From: Terriglobales bacterium
GTDB lineage: Bacteria > Acidobacteriota > Terriglobia > Terriglobales > Gp1-AA117
Assembly (NCBI GenBank): GCA_030150795.1
Contig: JASLFF010000129.1
Span: 1 to 5,895 of the forward strand
Direction: 5' to 3'
Length of the DNA: 5,895 nt
Shown here: positions 1 through 5,403 of the stretch, one piece after another
Numbering within the stretch: the first letter of the stretch is position 1
Layout of the letters: each line of letters starts with the position of its first letter
Program-made: the position numbers and the translations under genes
Notes under the pieces: model-generated
Database searches by the model: none
Seen by the model: the letters and a program-made list of their open reading frames with translations, nothing else
Told to the model about the DNA's origin: nothing

Positions 1-407
1 CGCATGTTCGTCCGGGAAGTGAAATTGGCGAGAACGCGCATGTGGGCAACTTTGTGGAAACAAAAAAGACCCGCCTGGGACGCGGCGCCAAAGCCAATCA
101 CCTGAGCTACCTTGGCGACTCCGACATCGGTGCAGGCGTGAACGTGGGCGCGGGCACAATCACTTGTAATTACGATGGCACGCACAAGCACATGACCGTG
201 ATTGAAGAAAACGCTTTCATCGGCAGCGACTCCACTCTGGTAGCGCCCGTCCGCATTGGCAAGGGCGCTTATGTGGCCGCCGGTTCAACCATCACTGAGG
301 ACGTCCCCGCGGACGCTCTGGCGCTTGGCCGCAGCCGCCAGACCACCAAAGAAGGTTGGGCGCGGCAGCAAAGGGACGAGCGGGCCAAAGCCAAGGCCGG
401 CAAGTGA
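1..407 (+). CDS. glmU: GlmU C-terminal fragment (acetyltransferase domain), 5' end outside window
   Basis: This is the end of bifunctional N-acetylglucosamine-1-phosphate uridyltransferase/glucosamine-1-phosphate acetyltransferase, the cytoplasmic enzyme that makes UDP-GlcNAc for peptidoglycan and LPS. The open frame runs in from position 3, so an internal GTG at 42 is not the true start. Only the last part of the left-handed beta-helix acetyltransferase domain is visible. It contains the family signatures [15 protein letters not shown] (His codon at 99-101, equivalent to the catalytic His363 of E. coli), the [11 protein letters not shown] block that binds acetyl-CoA/substrate, and [12 protein letters not shown]. 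It closes with the typical QTTKEGW near the C-terminus, followed by a Lys/Arg/Ala-rich tail. The hexapeptide-repeat spacing is intact. The N-terminal pyrophosphorylase domain must lie to the left. The stop is TGA at 405-407. Identification is by recall of the E. coli sequence and is very secure. Confidence 0.96.
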   Translation, partial: HVRPGSEIGENAHVGNFVETKKTRLGRGAKANHLSYLGDSDIGAGVNVGAGTITCNYDGTHKHMTVIEENAFIGSDSTLVAPVRIGKGAYVAAGSTITEDVPADALALGRSRQTTKEGWARQQRDERAKAKAGK

Positions 408-514
408 AGAGTTCCGATAAGGACGTTCATTGACTTTTTTGATACCAATTTCGTGTTCATGCGTCTGATCACATAGACAATTCGGATAGATACCCGATCT
501 GCGCCTTACCCTTG

Positions 515-520
515 AGGAGG
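515..520 (+). promoter_or_regulatory. Strong Shine-Dalgarno site for the M13 peptidase
   Basis: A perfect AGGAGG lies 8 nt before the ATG at 529. This fixes the start of the peptidase gene and agrees with the signal peptide beginning there. The 121-bp gap after glmU (408-528) contains a TTGACT hexamer at 430-435 that could be a -35 element. No good -10 box follows at normal spacing, so I do not place a promoter. Confidence 0.85.
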
Positions 521-528
521 AATTTCTT

Positions 529-2607
529 ATGCGTCGCTTGTTTCTCGTAATTTTCTTGTGCCTCTCTACATTTGCTTTTTCCCAGCAGAAAGGCTCGCCG
601 GAAGAACTGCCCAAGCTTGAGCATTTGAGCGCCGATCAGGTAAATCCGCAGGTCGATCCATGCACGGATTTTTACCAGTACTCATGCAGCAAATTTTTTG
701 CCGCCAACCCCATTCCTCCTGATCGCGCAGCATGGGGCGTTGCCGGACCTTTACAGCAGTGGAATGAAACAGTGTTGCGCCAGGCGTTGGAAGCGGCTGC
801 GGCCAAGAAGCAGGGACGCACTCCAGTGGAACAGAAGATTGGCGACTACTGGACCAGTTGCATGGATGAAAGCGCCATTGAAAGCTCTTCTGCCAAGGCT
901 TTCCAGGCCGAGTTGAAGCGCATTGACGATCTCAAGCAGAAATCTCAACTGGTTGACCAGTTGGCGCACCAGCATTTAACGATCGGAGGCGCCTGGCTTT
1001 ACGAAGATAATGCCACTTTCGCTCCACTCTTTGGTTTGTCCGCCATTCAGGATTATGACGACGCGCAAAAGACCGTCGGACAGTTTGACCAGGGCGGCTT
1101 TGCACTGCCGGGCCGCGAGTTTTATTCCAAAGACGATGCCAAATCCCAGGAGATCCGCAAGAAATATCTTGAGCATATCGCGAACATGCTGAAGCTGAGC
1201 GGAGAGTCGCAATCACAAGCCACGGCTGACGCCGCCACGGTAATGAAGATTGAAACCGAACTGGCCAATGCCGCCATGGACGTGATAAAACGCCGCGATC
1301 CTAAAAACATCAACAACAAAATGACGCTGGCTGAGCTTCAAAAGCTCACGCCTTCATTTGACTTTCAGCGTTACCTGACCCTGGTACACGCTCCCGCGCA
1401 GCAGACTTTTCTGGTGACCTCGCCGGATTTCTTCCGGGGTCTTGAGCACTCGATCCAACAGCATTCGCTGGCCGACTGGAAGGTCTACCTCAAATGGCAG
1501 CTGGCCCATGATTCCGCGCCGTACATGGGCAAAGCGTTCGTGAATGAAAACTTTAATTTCTTTTCGCACACGCTGGCCGGCACGCCGGAACTCTCTCCGC
1601 GCTGGCGCCGTTGCGTCCACTCAGCCGACAACGCCCTGGGTGAAGCTCTGGGCCAGGCCTATGTTGCCCGCGCCTTCCCACCCGATAGCAAAGAGCGGGT
1701 GCTGCGCATCGTGAAGGCCATTGAAGGCGCTTTGGACCAGGACATCACTAATGTCACATGGATGACCGACGCCACCAAAAAACAGGCGAGCACAAAACTT
1801 CACGCCATCCTGGATAAAATCGGCTATCCCGATAAGTGGCGTGACTACTCCGCTCTGCAAATCACGCCCAATAATTATCTGGAAAACATACACCGCGCCA
1901 CGACCTTTGAGTACAATCGCTGGCTGCAAAAAATCGGCAAGCCCATTGACCGTTATGACTGGACCATGACGCCGCCCACGATTAATGCCTATTACGATCC
2001 ACAATTCAATACCATTAACTTCCCTGCCGGAATTCTACAGCCTCCTTTCTTCAACGCCGATGCCGATGACGCGACAAATTTCGGCGCTGAAGGCGCTGTG
2101 ATTGGCCATGAAATCACGCATGGTTTTGACGATCAGGGCCGCAAGTTTGACGCCCAGGGAAATCTCCACGACTGGTGGACGCCCGAGGACGCCAAAAATT
2201 ATGACGAGCGCGGCAAGTGCATCTCAGACGAATACACACAGGAAATCCCTGAAGCCGGCGTGAAGCAGAACGGGCTTCTTACCCAGGGTGAAGACACAGC
2301 GGACAACGGCGGTCTCTACCTGGCCCTTATCGCGCTGGAAAATGACCTGAAACAGCAGGGCAAGACGCTTGAAACCAAGGGTGACGATGGACTGACGGAA
2401 GTGCAGCGGTTTTTCCTGTCGTTCGCCAATAATTGGTGCGCCCAGTTGCGCCCGGAAGTGATGCGCACCGCCGTCCTCACCAATCCGCACTCAATTCCCA
2501 AGTACCGGGTGAATAACACGATCGCCAATATGCCGGAGTTTGCCAAAGCATTCGGATGCGCCAAAGGCAAGCCTCTGGTGCATGAAAATGCCTGCCGCGT
2601 CTGGTAG
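529..2607 (+). CDS. Secreted M13 family zinc endopeptidase (neprilysin/PepO-like)
   Basis: This is a complete 692-residue M13 metallopeptidase, a normal length for the family; its members cleave oligopeptides outside the cytoplasm. Residues 1-18 form a signal peptide: Arg-Arg, then a hydrophobic core, then an AFS cleavage site before QQ. C11 does not sit in a convincing lipobox, so a soluble periplasmic or exported enzyme is more likely than a lipoprotein. The M13 N-terminal domain begins near residue 43 with the family motif CTDFYQYSC (C45, C53). The catalytic domain carries NAYYDP (N486, A487, substrate backbone binding) and FPAGILQPPFF. Zinc ligands are H527 and H531 in HEITH with catalytic E528, then E588 and D592 in GEDTADNGG. 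H654 and R660 match the C-terminal transition-state and substrate-binding residues. The protein ends in the typical CRVW. All key residues are present, so it should be active. It does not look operonic with glmU, given the 121-bp gap and its own ribosome site. The substrate is unknown. Confidence 0.95.
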   Translation: MRRLFLVIFLCLSTFAFSQQKGSPEELPKLEHLSADQVNPQVDPCTDFYQYSCSKFFAANPIPPDRAAWGVAGPLQQWNETVLRQALEAAAAKKQGRTPVEQKIGDYWTSCMDESAIESSSAKAFQAELKRIDDLKQKSQLVDQLAHQHLTIGGAWLYEDNATFAPLFGLSAIQDYDDAQKTVGQFDQGGFALPGREFYSKDDAKSQEIRKKYLEHIANMLKLSGESQSQATADAATVMKIETELANAAMDVIKRRDPKNINNKMTLAELQKLTPSFDFQRYLTLVHAPAQQTFLVTSPDFFRGLEHSIQQHSLADWKVYLKWQLAHDSAPYMGKAFVNENFNFFSHTLAGTPELSPRWRRCVHSADNALGEALGQAYVARAFPPDSKERVLRIVKAIEGALDQDITNVTWMTDATKKQASTKLHAILDKIGYPDKWRDYSALQITPNNYLENIHRATTFEYNRWLQKIGKPIDRYDWTMTPPTINAYYDPQFNTINFPAGILQPPFFNADADDATNFGAEGAVIGHEITHGFDDQGRKFDAQGNLHDWWTPEDAKNYDERGKCISDEYTQEIPEAGVKQNGLLTQGEDTADNGGLYLALIALENDLKQQGKTLETKGDDGLTEVQRFFLSFANNWCAQLRPEVMRTAVLTNPHSIPKYRVNNTIANMPEFAKAFGCAKGKPLVHENACRVW

Positions 2608-2703
2608 GAGACACGGCGCAAAGTCCATTTTGATCCTGCGGCTGGCGTCAGCTCTCGATTTCAACGCCACCCGGCGGCAGACTTAGCCATCTCACTTTCA
2701 GGT

Positions 2704-2710
2704 GGGAGGT
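2704..2710 (+). promoter_or_regulatory. Ribosome binding site for the small basic protein
   Basis: GGGAGGT lies 5 nt before the ATG at 2716. It supports that start over the upstream out-of-frame ATGs and supports the reality of this small gene. Confidence 0.6.
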
Positions 2711-2715
2711 GGTGT

Positions 2716-3018
2716 ATGGCAGAGCGCAAAGGGCCAAAGGAAATTTCTCCTCAGGGAAGGCGGCCAGGCAAGGAAATGTCAGAGAAGAGCCCGAATCCGC
2801 ACGGCGAGAGCAAGATCCTGCAAATGCCCATCCGAACACAGCAGCGTAACGAAACCTCTGGGAAAAACATTCCCAAAGTCCCCAACACGATTGGCGGCAA
2901 CCTGAATCCCTCTGTCGCGCATGACTTTGAAAAGCATGTGGTCAGCTCCAAAAATCCAGAGGACAAACGGCCGCGCCCATCCAAGCCAGTGAAGGAAATC
3001 AAGCGCAGAGACGCCTGA
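2716..3018 (+). CDS. Small basic hydrophilic protein of unknown function
   Basis: I do not recognise this 100-residue protein. It is rich in Lys, Arg, Pro, Asn, Ser and Glu and has almost no hydrophobic stretch, no cysteine, no signal peptide and no membrane segment, so it is probably largely disordered. The N-terminal third (MAERKGPKEI onward) is dominated by charged residues and Pro. A central segment around residues 52-75 (IPKVPNTIGGNLNPSVAHDFEKHV) is the only part that looks as if it could fold. The tail is again Lys/Pro rich. Evidence that it is real: a Shine-Dalgarno site at good spacing, and codon choice like its neighbours. It starts 108 bp after the peptidase stop, so co-transcription is possible. 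A nucleic-acid-binding or protein-binding role would fit the charge but is a guess. Two antisense frames overlap it; neither has better support. Confidence 0.65.
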   Translation: MAERKGPKEISPQGRRPGKEMSEKSPNPHGESKILQMPIRTQQRNETSGKNIPKVPNTIGGNLNPSVAHDFEKHVVSSKNPEDKRPRPSKPVKEIKRRDA

Positions 3019-3027
3019 GGAAAAAGC

Positions 3028-3108
3028 TGAAACACGGAGGGACACAGGAAACGGAGGGCTTGATTTTGAAACTTAATTCCTCCGCTTCCTCGTTTCCTCC
3101 GTGTTTCA
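3028..3108. repeat. Long imperfect hairpin with CGGAGG repeats (possible terminator)
   Basis: The arm 3028-3057 pairs with 3079-3108 around a 21-nt loop. The outer 13 bp (TGAAACACGGAGG and its complement) are perfect, and 12 of the next 17 positions also pair, with no gaps. Each arm contains the submotif CGGAGG twice, so the structure is built from a repeated unit. It begins 9 nt after the stop of the small basic protein and could end transcription or protect the 3' end of the message. The right arm is not followed by a T run, so it is not a standard intrinsic terminator. From memory, hairpins of this CACGGAGG type are common between genes in Acidobacteriota and related soil bacteria; I could not check this. 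Confidence 0.7.
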
Positions 3109-3130
3109 AAGGTTGTCAGTGTCGTGGACT

Positions 3131-3472
3131 TAAAGCGTTTCAGGATTGCTGTATTTCAGAATCACCAATCTCTATCCTCATGAACGTGCCACCCTGAGCC
3201 AAGCACGCCATTTCCTTGCCATTGCCATGCTCAGGACGCGAGGGCGAAGGGTCTGCTCTGCCGCTCTTTAGGACAGCTAATCATCCAAGCAGTCTTGGAT
3301 AGCCCTATGATGCAGCGGAGCCGATCCTTCGGCTTCGCGGAAGCTGTGTCGAAACTCTGAAGTTCAGCGTGGCTCACCTCAGGATGGCACGTCGCGGGGG
3401 GTGAGATGGATCATCAAGATGGATCATTAAGCTGCAACCTGCCGTAGTTACAGCAATACAGGAAAGCTATAG
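3131..3472. repeat. Decayed nested palindrome, candidate non-autonomous (MITE-like) element
   Basis: Three pairs of inverted arms are nested. The outermost pair is about 3131-3153 with 3449-3472: nine bases, ATTGCTGTA and its complement at 3145-3153 and 3449-3457, are perfect, and the flanks match loosely. The middle pair is 3185-3198 with 3378-3391 (13 of 14 bp). The inner pair is 3243-3264 with 3312-3333 (17 of 22 bp). The middle and inner pairs share exactly the same centre, with 44 nt between them on each side, so they are one long palindrome of about 207 bp. The outermost pair is centred about 13 bp further right, so its membership in the same element is less sure. There is no coding capacity. 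The arm wording (CACCCTGAGC, GCGAAGGGTCTGCTC) resembles repeats I recall from acidobacterial intergenic DNA. No clear target-site duplication is visible. Confidence 0.55.
3405..3430. repeat. 13-bp tandem repeat, two copies
   Basis: GATGGATCATCAA (3405-3417) is followed directly by GATGGATCATTAA (3418-3430), with one mismatch. Each copy contains GGATCAT. The pair lies about 120 bp upstream of the DUF1905 gene, inside the right side of the decayed palindrome. It may be a slippage duplication or a two-site operator; nothing here decides between them. Confidence 0.7.
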
Positions 3473-3538
3473 CTTCAAGGCTCAGACTGAATCGCGTCCT
3501 CACATTTGTCTTTGCGACAGGACTTTTCCGCTTCCTGC

Positions 3539-3544
3539 TAGACT
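3539..3544 (+). promoter_or_regulatory. Candidate -10 box (TAGACT) for a leaderless DUF1905 gene
   Basis: TAGACT matches TATAAT at four of six positions and ends 7 nt before the ATG at 3552, which would put the transcript start at or next to the start codon. A weak -35 candidate, GCGACA (3514-3519), has a 19-nt spacer. No Shine-Dalgarno sequence precedes the ATG at 3552 or the next in-frame ATG at 3582, which is what a leaderless message would look like. This is inference from spacing only. Confidence 0.3.
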
Positions 3545-3551
3545 ATGGCCG

Positions 3552-4277
3552 ATGCCGGCCTCCAAACCCAAAACAAAATCCATGCAGGCCAAGACGTTTG
3601 AAGCAGTGCTGGAGCGTACCGCCGACCGTCTGCGTTGGGTGATTGCGCGCATTCCTTTTGACGCTGCCAAAATCTGGGGCAAGCGCGGCCAGATAAAGAT
3701 TCAGGGTGAGATCAACGGGTTCGCTTTCCGCGCGATTCTTTTCCCGACCGGTCAGGGCACTCACTTTCTCATCGTCAACAAGAAGATGTTGGGCGGCGGA
3801 AAGACGGCGGCAGGGCTCACAGCAAAATTTCGGATCCAACCGGATGCGACTCCACGCATCACTGTTTCACCGCCCGCAGAGCTGTTGCGCGAATTAGGAC
3901 AGTCAAAGCGGCTGCTGAAGTTCTTTGAATCGTTGAGCCCTTCACGGCGGCATGAAATTGCCAAGTGGATTGCGCAGTGCAAAACCTCAGAGGCCCGAAA
4001 GTGCAGGTCTCAACGGCTTGCCGAATGGTTGATGGAGACCATGGAAGCCGAGCGCGAGCTGCCGCCCATGATGCAACTGGCTTTTCGGCAGAACCCTAAA
4101 GCAGGCGAACAGTGGGAGCGCATGTCGCCATCGCATCGCCGCGCGCATCTCTTTTCTATTTTTCATTACCGAACACCAGAGGCGCGGGCCAATCGCGCTC
4201 AGAAGTGTGTGGAAGAGTTGTTGGGTCGAGCGGAGAAGGCTGTCGCTCGCGAAGACCAAGATGGGCAACGGTATTGA
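3552..4277 (+). CDS. DUF1905 protein with two YdeI/OmdA-type C-terminal domains
   Basis: This 241-residue, probably cytoplasmic protein has three parts. Residues 14-98 match DUF1905, a small beta-barrel-like domain: WVIARIPFDAAKIWGKRG, then QIKIQGEINGFAFRA and the basic segment near NKKMLGG. Residues 124-161 (SLSPSRRHEIAKWI...TSEARKCR) match the YdeI/OmpD-associated (OmdA, 'bacteriocin-protection') helical domain. Residues 187-225 (WERMSPSHRRAHLF...TPEARANR) are a second copy; the two share 14 of 38 positions, including SPS, R and EAR. DUF1905 followed by OmdA is a known combination. The biochemical function is not established, and the family name comes from E. coli YdeI and Salmonella OmdA. 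The start is uncertain: ATG 3552 and ATG 3582 (residue 11) both lack a Shine-Dalgarno site, and the DUF1905 match begins after both. A diverged relic of the second OmdA-type domain lies at 5235-5378. Confidence 0.85.
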   Translation: MPASKPKTKSMQAKTFEAVLERTADRLRWVIARIPFDAAKIWGKRGQIKIQGEINGFAFRAILFPTGQGTHFLIVNKKMLGGGKTAAGLTAKFRIQPDATPRITVSPPAELLRELGQSKRLLKFFESLSPSRRHEIAKWIAQCKTSEARKCRSQRLAEWLMETMEAERELPPMMQLAFRQNPKAGEQWERMSPSHRRAHLFSIFHYRTPEARANRAQKCVEELLGRAEKAVAREDQDGQRY

Positions 4278-4293
4278 TTTAAAGCCCTCTGAG

Positions 4294-4309
4294 CAGCATT
4301 GACATGCTG
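4294..4309 (+). other. Short perfect hairpin after the DUF1905 gene
   Basis: CAGCAT and ATGCTG form a 6-bp stem with a TGAC loop, 16 nt after the stop at 4275-4277. No T run follows, so I regard it only as a possible 3' structure. The rest of 4278-4490, the gap between the two convergent genes, shows no gene I can support. Confidence 0.3.
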
Positions 4310-4490
4310 GTATCAAGCCCTTTCGCCAGCTTTTGCAGGTGAGCGCGGAAAAGAGGCGGAAGTCTTAAAGGAGAAAGGGGTGATGGCACAAAACAGCGAC
4401 CCCGGAAACCGCAATCCGAGCCTTTATTTTGCTTTAATGCGCGCTTTATTGCCCCATCTTGATCAAAGAAATAGCGCCAGAAGTAGCCCG

Positions 4491-4682
4491 TTACAGCTTC
4501 TCTTCAATGCCTTCATCTTCCCATTGATGACCACATCCATCGCACTGCCATTTGAACTTCACCTCGGCAGCTGTGGACTCTGCCTCAGCCCCATCGTCTC
4601 TCAAAAATACTTCCTGGGAATGGCATTTGGGACAAAGCACGGCATATTCTTTGTCTTCATCCGGGTCTTCCTCCTCTTGCCC
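4491..4682 (-). pseudogene. Displaced zinc-ribbon C-terminus of the DUF2007-like gene (out of frame)
   Basis: Read on the minus strand from 4679, this frame is open to a TAA at 4493-4491. It encodes an acidic linker (QEEEDPDEDKEY), then a zinc ribbon: CPKC (codons 4634-4623), 26 residues, then CDGC (4544-4533), followed by GHQWEDEGI. Four cysteines in two CxxC knuckles, with an aromatic and acidic tail, are clear protein-level signals, yet there is no start codon or ribosome site of its own. It joins exactly to the DUF2007-like frame if one C is removed from the C6 run (4688-4683). The joined product would be 211 residues with zinc ligands C165, C168, C195 and C198. This segment is therefore the lost end of the upstream gene and not a separate gene. 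Confidence 0.8.
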
Positions 4683-5127
4683 GGGGGGCGTAGAGGTTCA
4701 GCACATCGAAAGCGCGGCGGCTGTTGAAGGCATGGACCTTGAGCTCAACTCCACCGTCAAAGCTCCCTTTGAAATCTTCCAAGTCAACAATATTTTCAGG
4801 TCCCAGAGAGGACGCGATAAAGTTGGCATCAAGCAGGGCCTTTAGCTGCTTCGCTTCAGACTCATTTCGAACTGTACGTACGCAAACCAATTTGTGGGCG
4901 GAATCCTCTGTATCGTCTTTGTAGTCGGGAAGCTCCGGATCCGGTGGAGGCGCTGCGGCTAGTTGAATTTTCAGCCCTCTTTCAGAAATCACTGCCTGCA
5001 ATGCTTCCCTGGCTGTCGGAACCAGATCAAAGGCGTCATCGGCCACCCGGCCAAGCTCTTCCTCAGTCATGTGGCGATAGGTATCCGTAAGCTGATGCCA
5101 TTGTTCTTGCTGATCCAGATTTTTCAT
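4657..5127 (-). CDS. DUF2007-like putative signal-transducing protein, frameshifted before its zinc ribbon
   Basis: As read, this is a 156-residue cytoplasmic protein. Residues 1-52 are helical and acidic (WHQLTDTYRHMTEEELGRVADDA...AREALQAVISERGL), a pattern I know from N-termini of such proteins. A Pro/Asp-rich linker (about 56-76) follows. Residues 81-146 resemble DUF2007 ('putative prokaryotic signal transducing protein'), with VCVRTVRNESEAKQLKALLD, SLGPENIVD and VELKVHAFNSRRAFDVL; the molecular function is not known. The last ten residues (PRARGGRPG and neighbours) lie beyond the C6 run. They are basic and low-complexity, while the alternative frame there is acidic and leads into a zinc ribbon, so this end is probably an artefact or a mutation. 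The gene is convergent with the DUF1905 gene. ATG 5127 has no Shine-Dalgarno site but sits just after a good promoter, which suggests a leaderless message. An alternative start is residue 20. Confidence 0.8.
   Translation of the reverse strand: MKNLDQQEQWHQLTDTYRHMTEEELGRVADDAFDLVPTAREALQAVISERGLKIQLAAAPPPDPELPDYKDDTEDSAHKLVCVRTVRNESEAKQLKALLDANFIASSLGPENIVDLEDFKGSFDGGVELKVHAFNSRRAFDVLNLYAPRARGGRPG
4683..4688 (-). other. C6 homopolymer at the frameshift point
   Basis: Six G on the + strand (six C in the coding strand), flanked by GGG on the coding side, mark where the DUF2007 frame and the zinc-ribbon frame meet. Five C would give an uninterrupted protein (YAPGQEEE at the junction). Homopolymer runs are typical places for sequencing error, replication slippage or transcriptional slippage. 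Confidence 0.75.
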
Positions 5128-5135
5128 AGCGAAAG

Positions 5136-5164
5136 ATGATACGTTTGCCGACTCTATACGGCAA
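5136..5164 (-). promoter_or_regulatory. Promoter of the DUF2007-like gene
   Basis: On the minus strand, TTGCCG (5164-5159, four of six to TTGACA) is followed by a 17-nt spacer and TATCAT (5141-5136, five of six to TATAAT). Only 8 nt separate the -10 box from the ATG at 5127-5125, so the predicted transcript starts within about 2 nt of the start codon. This fits the missing Shine-Dalgarno site. Confidence 0.55.
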
Positions 5165-5234
5165 CAGCAACTCAGCCTTTATTTCGAAGGATTCTCCGCC
5201 GCCACAGAGTTGCCCACTAACATCCCCTGCACCG

Positions 5235-5378
5235 TGGGAGCGCATGTCTCAGTCGCATCGGCGCGCATAACTGTTCAGCCTCTTTCACTATCGCCAACCG
5301 GAAGCGCGGGCCCGTCGGGTGGCCAAGGTCGTCGAGGAGATGCTGGGCAGGAAGCCGAACCGGGTACAATGTTCCTGA
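5235..5378 (+). pseudogene. Relic of a second YdeI/OmdA-type protein C-terminus
   Basis: Read from TGG at 5235, the codons give WERMSQSHRRA, an in-frame TAA at 5268-5270, then LFSLFHYRQPEARARR and VVEEMLGRKPNR, ending at TGA 5376-5378. Without gaps, 30 of 39 residues are identical to residues 188-226 of the DUF1905/OmdA protein encoded at 4113-4229. By my hand count 78 of 117 bases match, with many differences at third codon positions. It therefore diverged as a functional protein before it decayed and is not a fresh duplicate. Similarity stops abruptly just left of 5235, and no DUF1905 part is present in the window. The stop replaces the His-Leu junction of the intact copy and seems to come from a local CG loss and AA gain. 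A downstream start that would rescue it is unlikely, since too little domain remains. Confidence 0.75.
5365..5370 (+). promoter_or_regulatory. Candidate -10 box for the membrane-protein gene
   Basis: TACAAT matches five of six bases of TATAAT and would give a leader of about 25 nt before the ATG at 5404. No convincing -35 box lies 16-18 nt upstream. It falls inside the end of the OmdA relic. Confidence 0.3.
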
Positions 5379-5403
5379 ATTACGTCAATACAGAGGGATG
5401 AAG

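Larger units (their letters stand above)
3019..3551. other. 533-bp gene-free region
   Basis: I find no credible gene here on either strand. It holds the hairpin at 3028-3108, the nested palindrome at about 3131-3472, the 13-bp tandem repeat, and the presumed promoter of the DUF1905 gene at its right end. No tRNA, rRNA, CRISPR or recognisable riboswitch was seen. Confidence 0.75.

Noticed and set aside
430..492. Possible promoter before the peptidase (TTGACT at 430; ATAGAT-like boxes near 486)
   Set aside because: No -35/-10 pair with acceptable spacing and match could be built, so no promoter is called.
1621..2004. Minus-strand open frame of 127 codons inside the peptidase gene
   Set aside because: It is antisense to a fully conserved M13 catalytic domain, with no ribosome site of note, so it is a shadow of the coding strand.
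2751..3045. Two minus-strand frames antisense to the small basic protein
   Set aside because: The plus-strand frame has a well-placed Shine-Dalgarno site. The antisense products show only the reversed composition bias and no family features.
3019..3551. CRISPR array, tRNA or riboswitch in the long gene-free region
   Set aside because: The repeats are inverted or a single tandem pair, not regularly spaced direct repeats. No cloverleaf or known riboswitch core was recognised.
4299..4727. Plus-strand open frame of 142 codons, with an internal ATG at 4383 preceded by AAGGAG
   Set aside because: Most of it lies antisense to the zinc-ribbon segment, whose CPKC/CDGC pattern is far stronger evidence. 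The product has no recognisable features, and its hydrophobic part is the complement of acidic codons.
5210..5401. Plus-strand open frame of 63 codons
   Set aside because: It overlaps the OmdA relic in a different frame. The relic frame matches a real protein at 30 of 39 residues; this one matches nothing and is Gly/Ser/Pro-biased.
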